From Alphaproteobacteria bacterium (GTDB taxonomy: Bacteria > Pseudomonadota > Alphaproteobacteria > CALKHQ01), in contig JAWKYB010000003.1 of the NCBI GenBank assembly GCA_041396705.1, positions 62,001 to 126,000 on the forward strand: DNA of 64,000 bases, given 5' to 3'. The position numbers were made by a program, and so were the translations under genes. Below, piece after piece: positions 1 to 7,666 of the stretch. The notes beneath the pieces are model-generated. The model saw only the letters and a list, made by a program, of their open reading frames with translations. It searched no databases and was not told the DNA's origin. The first letter of the stretch is position 1, and the number at the start of each line of letters is the position of its first letter.

Positions 1-327
1 CACGACGACTGGACCGGCAACCCGGTGACGCGGCTGCGCCTGCACGTCGACGGGCCGGCGGCCGGGCTGCATGCTTGGGAGCTGGCCGGAAGGCTGGCGG
101 CACGCGACCCCGCCATCGTGGTCCGCGACGACCTGGCCGAGCACGGCCTGCTGTTCCTCGATCCGTGCAACCTGGACCAGGGCGAGCCGGCAATGGTCGG
201 CGACGCGATCCTGGAGGAAGTGCGCAAGGCGCGCGAGGCGGGCGACGGCTGTCGGATGAGCTGGAGCGACGTCAAGCGCCGCCGCGCGGTGGCGCCGCTC
301 GACTGGCCCTATGACGGCGGCGGCTGA
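1..327 (+). CDS. SelA-like PLP-dependent enzyme, C-terminal fragment
   Basis: The reading frame is open from the first base of the window to a TGA at 325-327, so this is the 3' end of a gene that starts outside. About 108 residues are visible. The stretch A-R-D-P-A-I-V-V-R-D followed by F-L-D-P-C-N-L looks like the C-terminal small domain of the SelA/DgaE fold group (selenocysteine synthase-like and D-glucosaminate-6-phosphate ammonia-lyase-like PLP enzymes), where a DPAI..R segment leads into a short strand containing Asp-Pro. The catalytic lysine lies outside the window, so substrate and reaction cannot be stated. It converges on the VOC-cupin gene with a 6-base gap. An aminotransferase of another class is possible. 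Confidence 0.55.
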   Translation, partial: HDDWTGNPVTRLRLHVDGPAAGLHAWELAGRLAARDPAIVVRDDLAEHGLLFLDPCNLDQGEPAMVGDAILEEVRKAREAGDGCRMSWSDVKRRRAVAPLDWPYDGGG

Positions 328-333
328 GGCGTC

Positions 334-1440
334 CTAGGCTGCGGTCGTGGGGAAGCCGGCCGGCCTCGCCCCCACGAGCCGTTGCAGGTCGGCGGAGCAT
401 CCGGTGAACGCATGGCCGCTGTGCGGCGGCACGACGAAGCTGTCGCCGGTCGCCAGCGCCTGCGGCGGCGCGCCGTCGACCGCCAGCGTCATGGCGCCCT
501 GCAGCACGAAATGGAACAGGAATTCGGCGTCGTGGCGCACGCGTACGCTGTCTCCGGCGCCGGTCCGGCGCGCGACGCGGGCACCGGCGACGCCGCCGGT
601 GGCGGTTCCGATGCCTGTGTCGCGTGCCGCGAACCCGTCCAGCCGCCATGGATGCCAGGCCGCCTCGGCGGCGACGTGGCGGACGAAGCGCTGGCCGCCG
701 AAGTCGCGGTCGGGCAGGACGGCGCCGGTCGGCAGCGTCAGGTCGTGGTCGACGCAGGTCATGTGCTCGGCCGGGCAGCCAACCTCGATCACTTCCAGCC
801 CGTCGCCGCTTTCCAGCACGCGGTGGCGGATCTGCGGCGGCTGCAGCACGCAGTCGCCGGCCCGCAGCACGAACGGCTCGCCCTGGTCCTCATAAGCCAC
901 CCTGACCCAGCCCCGGTAGCAGTAGATCATCTGGAAACGGATCTTGTGGAAGTGGACGTAGTCCGGCACCGGGCCGGGCTCGACGATGCGGATGTGCGAG
1001 GCGATGGCGAAGCCGCCCTGGCGGTCGGGCACCAGGTCACGGTAGCGCATGCCGGCGCGGCCGACGCCCCAGCCGGCCTCGTCCTGCATCCGGGTGACGA
1101 CCAGCGCCGGCGCCACCGGCGGTACCGCCAGCGGCGGCTCCAGCGGCGCCAGCTCGATGCGCGTGCCGTTGGGCGCGGTCAGGGTGCGCGTACCGCCGGC
1201 GACCGCGTCCGGGTCGGGGCACAGCAGCCGCAGCGCGCCGGGGTCGCCGGTCGCGTCGCGCTGCAGGCGCAGGTGCACGCCATAGCCGGAGATGTCGGCG
1301 ATGGCCGGCCGGTCGGCCGGGAAGATCGCGTCGATGCGGAAGCCCAGCGTGTCGGTGAAGAAGGGCAGCGTCGCCTTGAGGTCCGGGCAGGGCAGCACAA
1401 CCTCCGCCGCCCGCACCTGCTGCCGGTCGATATGGTTCAT
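334..1440 (-). CDS. VOC-domain plus bicupin fusion protein
   Basis: Product of 368 residues. Residues about 10-85 form a VOC (glyoxalase/dioxygenase) module with the typical start V-V-L-P-C-P-D-L-K and L-G-F-R. Residues about 155-235 form a cupin with H-x-H (Y-V-H-F-H), a G-D-C-V-L-Q-P-P motif and I-R-H. A second cupin at about 280-355 has F-L-F-H-F-V-L-Q-G and G-D-S-F-V-V-P-P-H-S-G-H. The start is set at the ATG at 1440 (M-N-H-I-D), because upstream codons give an alanine-rich, non-homologous extension. No reaction can be assigned. Such fusions usually bind a metal in the cupin barrel and act on small oxygenated substrates. It lies alone between a converging PLP-enzyme gene and a divergent secreted hydrolase. 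Confidence 0.75.
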   Translation of the reverse strand: MNHIDRQQVRAAEVVLPCPDLKATLPFFTDTLGFRIDAIFPADRPAIADISGYGVHLRLQRDATGDPGALRLLCPDPDAVAGGTRTLTAPNGTRIELAPLEPPLAVPPVAPALVVTRMQDEAGWGVGRAGMRYRDLVPDRQGGFAIASHIRIVEPGPVPDYVHFHKIRFQMIYCYRGWVRVAYEDQGEPFVLRAGDCVLQPPQIRHRVLESGDGLEVIEVGCPAEHMTCVDHDLTLPTGAVLPDRDFGGQRFVRHVAAEAAWHPWRLDGFAARDTGIGTATGGVAGARVARRTGAGDSVRVRHDAEFLFHFVLQGAMTLAVDGAPPQALATGDSFVVPPHSGHAFTGCSADLQRLVGARPAGFPTTAA

Positions 1441-1655
1441 CGGCTCGCCCCGTCGCTCCGCGCAGCCGCCTGCCGCGCACGCGCCGACAGTAGCCCAGGC
1501 CGCCGCGGCCGTCATGCGGACCGGGTGGCTCGCGGCACCATATGCGGCTTCCGGGCACGAAGAGTTGAAGCCGCGTCGCGCGCCGATCGCTCGGCGCTGG
1601 CCGCGATTTGGCTATGCTGCGCGCTGGATGCTGCTTTTTGCAGAGGAGGGCGGTC

Positions 1656-2450
1656 ATGCGCTGGCGTTCGTTCCTCGGTCTGGGCCGTCTCGTGGTCGGG
1701 CTGGTATCGGCGGTCGTCCTCGGCGGCGGAGCCGCGGCCAAGTGCCTGCCGATCGCGGCAGCGCCGGGCGCCGCCCAGGTCGTCCCGGTCTCCGCGCCGG
1801 CCGACGGCGAAATCCGGCTCAGCTTCCTCGGCCATTCCAGCTTCCTGATCGAGACGGCCGGCGGCGCCAGCGCGGTCACCGACTATTTCGGGCTGCCGCT
1901 GCCCTTTCCGCCCGATGTGGCGACGATGAACAACGCCCATTCGTCGCACTACACCGACTTCCCGGACCCGAAGATCGGGCAGGTACTGCGCGGCTGGGCG
2001 ACCGAGGCCGGGATTGCGTCCTACGACGTCACGGTGAAGGACCTGCGGGTCTGGAACGTGCCGACCAACGTGCGCGACTATGGCGGCACCCGTTTCAACG
2101 GCAATTCGATCTTCGTGTTCGAGGCCGACGGGATGTGCATCGCCCATCTCGGCCACCTGCACCACACGCTGACCGACCAGCATCTGGCCGACCTGGGTCA
2201 GATCGACGTGCTGCTGGTGCCGGCCGATGGCAGCTATACCATTTCGCACAGCCTGCTCGTCGAGGTGATCGAGCAGATCGGCCCGTCGATGATCGTGCCG
2301 ATGCACTATTTCGGTGCGCTGACGCTGTCCGGCCTGCTCGGCCGATTGGAGGACGACGGCTACGCAATCGACCTGCGCAGCGAGAGCGCGATCACGGTCT
2401 CGCGCCTGACCATGCCGCACCGCACGGTGGTGGTGCTCGGCGACGGGTGA
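1656..2450 (+). CDS. Secreted metallo-beta-lactamase-fold hydrolase (UlaG-like)
   Basis: Product of 264 residues with an N-terminal signal peptide (M-R-W-R-S-F-L then a hydrophobic stretch ending near A-A-A-K-C). The start at 1656 is chosen for the AGGAGGG ribosome site seven bases upstream; longer in-frame starts have none. The fold is recognisable from F-L-G-H-S-S-F-L-I-E-T, then H-L-G-H-L-H-H-T-L and V-P-M-H-Y-F-G, which resemble the UlaG/YcfI branch of metallo-hydrolases. The first metal-site histidine motif is N-N-A-H-S-S-H-Y rather than H-x-H-x-D-H, so metal binding is altered and activity is uncertain. It converges on the ferredoxin reductase gene across a GC-rich hairpin. Confidence 0.75.
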   Translation: MRWRSFLGLGRLVVGLVSAVVLGGGAAAKCLPIAAAPGAAQVVPVSAPADGEIRLSFLGHSSFLIETAGGASAVTDYFGLPLPFPPDVATMNNAHSSHYTDFPDPKIGQVLRGWATEAGIASYDVTVKDLRVWNVPTNVRDYGGTRFNGNSIFVFEADGMCIAHLGHLHHTLTDQHLADLGQIDVLLVPADGSYTISHSLLVEVIEQIGPSMIVPMHYFGALTLSGLLGRLEDDGYAIDLRSESAITVSRLTMPHRTVVVLGDG

Positions 2451-2453
2451 CGT

Positions 2454-2476
2454 GCCGGCCGAGCCGAGCGGCCGGC
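2454..2476. terminator. Hairpin between convergent genes
   Basis: Seven-base perfect arms GCCGGCC (2454-2460) and GGCCGGC (2470-2476) with a nine-base loop sit between the stop of the secreted hydrolase and the stop of the ferredoxin reductase. There is no T-run, so it is at best a bidirectional stem-loop barrier or RNA-end protector. Confidence 0.35.
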
Positions 2477-2479
2477 GCA

Positions 2480-3706
2480 TCAGCCCTTCAGCAGCGCCTT
2501 CAGCTTGAATCCCGGGTCGCCCAGGGCGGCCGGGTCGGGCACCGCGCGGCGTTCGATCAGCATCTCTGCCAGCCTGATCTCGCGGCCGACCTTGCCGATC
2601 GCGCCGAGCGCGCTGGCGGCGACCAGCCGGCCGCCGGCCGCCAGGTGGAACAGCATGACGGCGCCGTCGCCGAGGTCGCGCGCGACCGTCTCGGTGCCCG
2701 CGTCGACCAGGCCGGCGATCTGCAGGCACAGCTCGTACTGGTCGGACCAGAACCACGGCACCGCCGAGACCGGCTCTGCCGCGCCCAGCATGTTGCGGGC
2801 GGCCAGCGCTCCCTGGTCGTGGCTGTTGCGCCAGGCCTCCAGCCGGATGCGCCGGCCGTCGTACAACGGATGCGGGAACGAGCAGCAGTCGCCGGCGGCC
2901 AGGATGTGCGGATCCGCGGTCGCCAGCGTCGCGTCGACCCGGATGCCGTTCTCGACGGCCAGGCCCGCCGCCTCGGCCAGGTCGGTCCGCGGCACGGCGC
3001 CGACGCCGGCGATCGCCGCGTCGCATGGCACGACCGCGCCGTCGCCGAGCATCACGGCGTCGCTGCCGACCTCGGCGATCGTCACGCCGGCGCGCAGGTC
3101 CACGCCCGCCGCACGGTGGCGTGCAGCCAGCATGTCGGCCAGCGTCTGCGGCACGCCGCGGGTCAGGATGCGCGGCGCGGCCTCCAGCAGCACCACCGCG
3201 GCGCCGCGGATGGCGGCGCTGGCCGCCAGCTCCAGCCCGATGAATCCCCCGCCGATCACCGCCACACGGGCGCCGGGCCGCAGCGCGGCGCGGATGGCAC
3301 GCGAATCCTCGTGCCGGCGCAGATAGAGCACGCGGTCGGCGCCGGCACCGTGCAGCGGCAGGCGCCGGGCCTCGGCGCCGGTGGCCAGCAGCAGGCGGCG
3401 ATAGCCGACGCCGGTGCCGTCGTCGAGCGCCACCCGCGCGGCGCCGCGGTCGATGGCGACGGCGCGGCGGCCGGCAAGGTGGACGATGCCATGCTCGGCG
3501 CATTGCGCCTCGCTCAGCGCCAGCTTCGGTCCGGGATGCCCGTCGGCGGTGATCGCGTCCTTCGACAGCGGCGGCCGTTCGTAGGGAAGGTGCGCCTCTT
3601 CGCCGATCAGCGTGACCGGTCCGCGCCAGCCGGCTTCGCGTAGTGTCACGGCTGCGCGCGCGCCGGTCTCGCCGGCGCCGACGATCACCATGCCGTCGTC
3701 GCTCAT
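2480..3706 (-). CDS. Ferredoxin--NAD(P) reductase of a Rieske/MocE-type system
   Basis: Product of 408 residues. It has the two-dinucleotide-fold layout of rhodocoxin/putidaredoxin reductases: an FAD-binding motif V-I-V-G-A-G-E-T-G at residues 7-15, P-Y-E-R-P-P-L-S-K near 42-50, an NAD-binding G-G-G-F-I-G-L-E near 152, and the distal FAD motif I-L-A-A-G-D-C near 270. It should pass electrons from NAD(P)H to the small Rieske ferredoxin encoded 13 bases upstream, which in turn serves the membrane desaturase. The trio matches the MocD-MocE-MocF arrangement first described in rhizopine catabolism; the physiological substrate here is unknown. Confidence 0.88.
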   Translation of the reverse strand: MSDDGMVIVGAGETGARAAVTLREAGWRGPVTLIGEEAHLPYERPPLSKDAITADGHPGPKLALSEAQCAEHGIVHLAGRRAVAIDRGAARVALDDGTGVGYRRLLLATGAEARRLPLHGAGADRVLYLRRHEDSRAIRAALRPGARVAVIGGGFIGLELAASAAIRGAAVVLLEAAPRILTRGVPQTLADMLAARHRAAGVDLRAGVTIAEVGSDAVMLGDGAVVPCDAAIAGVGAVPRTDLAEAAGLAVENGIRVDATLATADPHILAAGDCCSFPHPLYDGRRIRLEAWRNSHDQGALAARNMLGAAEPVSAVPWFWSDQYELCLQIAGLVDAGTETVARDLGDGAVMLFHLAAGGRLVAASALGAIGKVGREIRLAEMLIERRAVPDPAALGDPGFKLKALLKG

Positions 3707-3719
3707 CGCGCCGCGCCGC

Positions 3720-4028
3720 CTAGATGTCGATATAGACGGTGCCGTCCTCGACCTTGGTCGGATAGGTCTTCAGGTCGATGCAGACGGGCGCGCCCTTGGC
3801 CTGGCCGGTCATGTAGTTGAAGCGGCCGTTGTGCTTCGGACATTCGATGATCTCGTCCATGACCAGACCGTCGGCCAGATGCACCTTCTCGTGCGTGCAC
3901 AGGCCATCGGTGGCGAAATAGCGGTCATCCGGCGACCGGTAGACCGCGAAGGTGCGGCCGCCATGGTCGAAACGGATCACGTCTTCCTCGTCGATCTCGT
4001 CTGCGGCGCAGACCTCGACCCAGCTCAT
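3720..4028 (-). CDS. MocE-type Rieske 2Fe-2S ferredoxin
   Basis: Product of 102 residues. Two cysteine-histidine pairs bind the 2Fe-2S cluster: C-T-H at about residues 44-46 and C-P-K-H at about 63-66. The start at 4028 is preferred over the in-frame ATG at 4034, because GGAG lies seven bases upstream of 4028 but directly against 4034. It is the electron carrier between the reductase encoded downstream and the membrane desaturase/hydroxylase encoded upstream. Length and sequence fit the MocE family, which has a stand-alone Rieske domain. The 80-base gap to the desaturase gene suggests one transcript. Confidence 0.9.
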   Translation of the reverse strand: MSWVEVCAADEIDEEDVIRFDHGGRTFAVYRSPDDRYFATDGLCTHEKVHLADGLVMDEIIECPKHNGRFNYMTGQAKGAPVCIDLKTYPTKVEDGTVYIDI

Positions 4029-4108
4029 CGGCATTCTCCAGGGCGATTGCAGGCAAACGACCGCGCGGCGGATGCGCCGCGCGGCCGCGGTCAGGGTATT
4101 CCTTTTGC

Positions 4109-5179
4109 CTATTCGGCCGGAACCAGTCCAGCGTCGTCCTTGCCCCCCGGCGGGGCCGGCGGCAGCTTGCGGTCGACCCACCAGTCCGGATTGCGGTGCT
4201 GGCGGATCAGTGCCGGGAAGATCTCCCGATAGGCCGCCAGGGTGCTGGGATAGGGCGGCGGGCAGTCGGCCTTGATCTCCTCGTGCAGCGCCGGCAGGGC
4301 GTGGAACGGCACCATCGGGAACATGTGGTGCTCGATGTGGTAGTTCATGTTCGAATAGAGATAGCGGAACACCGGGTTCATGTAGACCGTGCGGGTGTTC
4401 AGCCGGTGGTCGAGCACGTCGTCGGCCAGCCCGATATGCTGGGTCATGCCGAAGAACAGCACCAGCCAGTGGCCGTAGAACTGCGGCAGCAGGAACATCA
4501 CGATCGGCAGCAGCGACCACGCGATCAGCGCCCAGGCGATGATTGCCGCCCAGATCGCGATCCACACCCGCGCGGTCCAGAACATCCGGTTCCAGTCGGA
4601 CTCGGGAATGAAATCGCGCTCGTGGTCGCTTACCTTGCCGGCGGCGTGGGCGAACACGCGCATGATGGTCTGGGTGCCGCCCTTCAGATTGAAGATGGTC
4701 AGCACCAGGCCGAGAAAGTCGGGCGGGCGCGGGGTGATGATCTCCGGGTCGCGGCCGACAATGATGGTGTCGGTGTGGTGGCGCACATGGCTCCAGCGCC
4801 AGACATCGGGCTCGCGGTACAGGAAGAAGCAGGCGAACTGGTAGACGACGTCGTTCAGCCAGTTGGTCTTGAAGCAGGTGCGGTGGCCGCACTCGTGCCA
4901 GCGCGAATCGGCCGAACCGGTGATCAGCGTGCCGTAGACCGGCAGCGTCAGCAGCAGCCACCAGGTGCCCCAGGACCAGACCACCAGCGCGCCGGCGGCG
5001 AAGACCAGCGCGAACCACAGCCCCTGCCACCACAGGCCCGGCCAATCGCTGCGCTGCATCAGCTCCTTCATCCGCTTGCGCGGTACGTCGCATTTGTACC
5101 AGTCGGCCGAGACCAGGCCGCGCTCGAAAGCGCGCACCGTCTCGGCACCGTTCAGGCTGTAGTCGCGTCGCACGGTCAT
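4109..5179 (-). CDS. Membrane fatty-acid-desaturase-like oxygenase (MocD type)
   Basis: Product of 356 residues with several membrane segments and three histidine boxes that bind the di-iron centre: H-E-C-G-H near residue 98, H-V-R-H-H near 135, and H-I-E-H-H near 290. The start at 5179 (M-T-V-R-R-D-Y) has GGGGAGA seven bases upstream and begins the conserved part; the longer ORF start adds an unrelated leader. Such enzymes hydroxylate or desaturate lipid-like or small substrates with O2, using the Rieske ferredoxin and reductase encoded next. Other rhizopine genes (mocA, mocB, mocC) are not nearby, so the rhizopine role should not be assumed. This is the first gene of the operon. Confidence 0.88.
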   Translation of the reverse strand: MTVRRDYSLNGAETVRAFERGLVSADWYKCDVPRKRMKELMQRSDWPGLWWQGLWFALVFAAGALVVWSWGTWWLLLTLPVYGTLITGSADSRWHECGHRTCFKTNWLNDVVYQFACFFLYREPDVWRWSHVRHHTDTIIVGRDPEIITPRPPDFLGLVLTIFNLKGGTQTIMRVFAHAAGKVSDHERDFIPESDWNRMFWTARVWIAIWAAIIAWALIAWSLLPIVMFLLPQFYGHWLVLFFGMTQHIGLADDVLDHRLNTRTVYMNPVFRYLYSNMNYHIEHHMFPMVPFHALPALHEEIKADCPPPYPSTLAAYREIFPALIRQHRNPDWWVDRKLPPAPPGGKDDAGLVPAE

Positions 5180-5229
5180 CGCGCACTCTCCCCAGCGTGC
5201 GCCTGCCTTCGGCAGGGTCGTCTGTCTAA

Positions 5230-5258
5230 GTAATAGGCGAAGCCGCCCGCGCAATCAA
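5230..5258 (-). promoter_or_regulatory. Sigma-70-like promoter of the MocDEF-type operon
   Basis: On the minus strand TTGATT (5258-5253) and TATTAC (5235-5230) are separated by exactly 17 bases, 51 bases upstream of the desaturase start codon. Each hexamer matches the sigma-70 consensus at four of six positions. The region is an AT-rich island in very GC-rich DNA. Confidence 0.5.
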
Positions 5259-5270
5259 TGCGGCGATGAC

Positions 5271-5324
5271 GGAACCCATCAAATCAATCAGCTCTTGACG
5301 GCAGGAACCATCAAAAACCATCAG
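5271..5324 (-). promoter_or_regulatory. Pair of direct repeats upstream of the MocDEF-type promoter
   Basis: Two related 21-base units, 5271-5291 and 5304-5324, both begin GGAACC, contain ATCAAA and end ATCAG. Their starts are 33 bases apart, close to three helical turns, and the nearer unit ends 12 bases upstream of the proposed -35 box. The position suits an activator. The gene for such a regulator is not adjacent. Confidence 0.4.
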
Positions 5325-5336
5325 ACCGGGCCGGCG

Positions 5337-6284
5337 TCACGCATCGTTGGCGCTGCGCCTGCGCTTGTGGGCGACGAGGGCCATCAACTCGCGGTCGCGC
5401 CAGCGCGTGCGCGCGGCGATGCGGTCGCGCGGCAGGCTGGCGCTGCGCTCCGCCGCGATCCGTTCGGCCAGGGCGGGGCCCCAGTCGGGCCGGCGCTGCT
5501 GCGACGGCCACAGCCGGACATAGATGTCCTGGTAGCGCTCGACGTAGTCGGTCACGCCGCCGGGGGCGTTCAGGTCGATGGTCTCGAACGGGCCCATGAA
5601 GGCCCAGCGCAGGCCGAGGCCGTCGCGGATCCCGACATCGACGTCCTCGGCGCTGGCATAGCCGTCGTCGACCAGCCGGAATGCCTCCTGCAGCAACGCG
5701 CCCTGCATCCGGTTCATGATGAAGCCGGCGAGTTCCTTCTTCATCACGATCGGCACCTGGCCGATGGCGCGCATCAGGGCCGCGGTGCGCGCGACCGTCT
5801 CCTGCGCGGTCCAGGGCGCGGGCACCACCTCGACCGCCGGCACCAGATAGGGCGGGTTGATCGGGTGGGCGACCACGCAGCGCGCACCGCCGGACAACCC
5901 CTCGGAAAAGGCCGAGGGCAGGATCGCCGAGGTCGAGCTGGCCAGCACCGTCTCCGGCGCCGCCAGCGCGTCGAGTTGCTGCCACAGCGGCCGCTTGACC
6001 TCCAGCCGCTCCGGGGCGTTCTCCTGCACGTGGTCCGCACCGTCCAGCGCGTCCTCCAGGCTGGCGGCGACGGCGATGCGCTGCATCACCTGCGCTTCGG
6101 TCTGGCCGTCGAGCAGGTCGGCCGCGGCGAGGTCGGCCAGCATGGCCGGGATCAGCGCCCGCGAGGCCGCGGCGGCGCCGTCGACCGGGTCGTACATCGA
6201 AACCGCGCAGCCGCCGCGGGCGAAGCTGATCGCCCATGCCCGCCCGATCAGGCCGGCCCCGACCAGTCCGATTTTCTGCACCAT
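5337..6284 (-). CDS. 3-hydroxyacyl-CoA dehydrogenase-family NAD oxidoreductase
   Basis: Product of 315 residues. It starts M-V-Q-K-I-G-L-V-G-A-G-L-I-G, the Rossmann motif of this family, with GGAGGT just upstream of the ATG at 6284. The centre has S-S-T-S-A-I-L-P and A-H-P-I-N-P-P-Y, the catalytic His region of the L-gulonate 3-dehydrogenase / lambda-crystallin / carnitine dehydrogenase group, followed by the C-terminal helical dimer domain (K-K-E-L-A-G-F-I-M-N-R). It probably oxidises a 3-hydroxy acid or its conjugate with NAD. The substrate cannot be told from sequence. It stands 157 bases upstream of the MocDEF-type operon on the same strand, beyond the direct repeats, so it may be expressed separately. 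Confidence 0.82.
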   Translation of the reverse strand: MVQKIGLVGAGLIGRAWAISFARGGCAVSMYDPVDGAAAASRALIPAMLADLAAADLLDGQTEAQVMQRIAVAASLEDALDGADHVQENAPERLEVKRPLWQQLDALAAPETVLASSTSAILPSAFSEGLSGGARCVVAHPINPPYLVPAVEVVPAPWTAQETVARTAALMRAIGQVPIVMKKELAGFIMNRMQGALLQEAFRLVDDGYASAEDVDVGIRDGLGLRWAFMGPFETIDLNAPGGVTDYVERYQDIYVRLWPSQQRRPDWGPALAERIAAERSASLPRDRIAARTRWRDRELMALVAHKRRRSANDA

Positions 6285-6355
6285 GCACCTCCGCCAAGGG
6301 TCTAGATTTGCGGCGCCTCGCCGTCGCCGCGCACCATGCACCGGGCCCCGTTGCC

Positions 6356-6973
6356 ATGACCAGAGCCTCGACCGCACCCACCGCCCAGCGCCTGGCCGCC
6401 GCCGCGACCGACGCGATCCGGCGTGCCGACTGGCCCAAGGCGGAGGCGACGTTGCGCCGCCTGGTCAAGCTGCGCGATGCGCCGGCGGAGGCGTCCTACA
6501 ACCTGGCCCAGGTCCTGCTGCGCGCCGGCAAGCCGGAGCAGGCCGGCAGCTGGCTGCGGCGGGCGGTATCGCTGCGCGCCGACTACGGTATCGCCTGGTT
6601 CGAACTCGGCCGGTGGCTGGTGGAACAGGGCGAGCCGGCCGAGGCGCGCGACTGCTTTGCCAGGGCCACGGTGCTGCTGCCCGAGGATACCGATGGCTGG
6701 CGCAACCTGGCGCGGCTGGCGGAGCGGCTGGGCGATCCCGCCCAGGCCCGCGACGCCTGGCGCCGGATCGCCGGCGCCGGCTTCGCCGAGGCCAGGGTCG
6801 GCCTGATGCGTGCGCTGCTGGAGCTGCGCGACCCCGAAGGCGAGGTCCTGCGCCGCGCGCTGTGGCGCGAGCCGGCGCTGCGGCCGCTGGTTCTGCGCGC
6901 GGTCACCCGGTCCACCGCCGGCCGCATCGCGCTGGCGGCAGATGGGCCGTCGGCTCAGTCGCCGGAGCGATAG
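6356..6973 (+). CDS. TPR-repeat protein
   Basis: Product of 205 residues. Residues about 15-140 contain three to four tetratricopeptide units with the usual small/large residue pattern, for example A-S-Y-N-L-A-Q-V-L-L-R-A-G-K-P-E-Q-A and A-W-F-E-L-G-R-W-L-V-E-Q-G-E-P-A-E-A. There is no signal peptide, so it is probably a cytoplasmic scaffold. The start at 6356 is taken where the repeat-like region begins; the longer upstream frame overlaps the divergent dehydrogenase gene. It overlaps the DUF6065-like gene tail to tail by 19 bases. No specific function can be given. Confidence 0.75.
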   Translation: MTRASTAPTAQRLAAAATDAIRRADWPKAEATLRRLVKLRDAPAEASYNLAQVLLRAGKPEQAGSWLRRAVSLRADYGIAWFELGRWLVEQGEPAEARDCFARATVLLPEDTDGWRNLARLAERLGDPAQARDAWRRIAGAGFAEARVGLMRALLELRDPEGEVLRRALWREPALRPLVLRAVTRSTAGRIALAADGPSAQSPER

Positions 6974-7662
6974 TCTTTGCGATAGACCCCGCGCTCGTCC
7001 TGCAGCCGTTGCTGCAGTTCGCGGGTGGCGGCCTGGTGCGCGGCGTCCATCGTCTCGACCGTCAGAGCGATGCGGTCGCGCGGCAGCGGGATCGCCTGCG
7101 CCACCGGCGTGCCGGCCGGGATGGTGCCGACGAAGGCGGGATCGGTCCACAGCGCCGGAAAATGGACGTAGCCATCGGCGTAGCTGTCGCAGTCGACCAG
7201 GCCGGTCAGCGTGTGGAACGGCGTCGTCGGCCGGCCGAACGGGTGGGTGAACAGCACCGACCAGCCCGGCGGCGCCTGCAGGGTCCAGAAGTTCATGAAC
7301 TTGACCACGAAGCGCCCGGTGATGGCGAGCGGCGCGCCGCTGGCCTGTTCCGGCGCGTGCACGCCGATCGGCGCCCGACTGGTCAGCTGGTCCGGCAGCG
7401 CCGGCGGATTCCAGTCCCAGGCGATCTCGCCGTCGGCGACGTGCAGGTCGCATGCGAGCGGCATCAGCAGGCCGAGCCCGAGGGCGTCGACCAGCGGCGG
7501 GCAGTGCTTCAGCGTGCGCATAGGGATGCCGCCCAGGCTGTCGGCCGGCACCTCCGCCGGCATGTCGCGCAGCCAGTCCGGCCGGGCCTCGCGCGCCGGC
7601 ACCGGCCGCGGCAGGATCGGCTGCAGCGCCGGGTGGCAACGGGCCGTCAGCGCCACGCTCAC
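6955..7662 (-). CDS. Conserved protein of unknown function, DUF6065-like
   Basis: Product of 235 residues, no signal peptide or membrane segment. Conserved-looking stretches are W-D-W-N-P-P, F-V-V-K-F-M-N-F-W-T-L-Q-A-P-P-G-W-S-V-L-F-T-H-P and the C-terminal V-Y-R-K-D-Y-R, which I associate with the DUF6065 group; the assignment is from memory. The gene begins four bases after the last permease gene of the polyamine-type ABC operon and would be co-transcribed with it. That placement hints at a role linked to the transported compound. Aromatic residues around T-P-P-G are reminiscent of small beta-barrel enzymes, but nothing catalytic can be named. Confidence 0.65.
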   Translation of the reverse strand: MSVALTARCHPALQPILPRPVPAREARPDWLRDMPAEVPADSLGGIPMRTLKHCPPLVDALGLGLLMPLACDLHVADGEIAWDWNPPALPDQLTSRAPIGVHAPEQASGAPLAITGRFVVKFMNFWTLQAPPGWSVLFTHPFGRPTTPFHTLTGLVDCDSYADGYVHFPALWTDPAFVGTIPAGTPVAQAIPLPRDRIALTVETMDAAHQAATRELQQRLQDERGVYRKDYRSGD

Positions 7663-7666
7663 GCGC

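Noticed and set aside
382..1848. Long plus-strand open frame opposite the VOC-bicupin gene
   Set aside because: It is an antisense shadow with biased composition, no ribosome site and no recognisable domain; the minus-strand frame has clear domains.
1512..3503. Long minus-strand open frame over the secreted hydrolase and reductase
   Set aside because: It is a frame-shifted shadow of two well-supported genes, rich in Arg/Ala/Pro, typical of GC-rich DNA.
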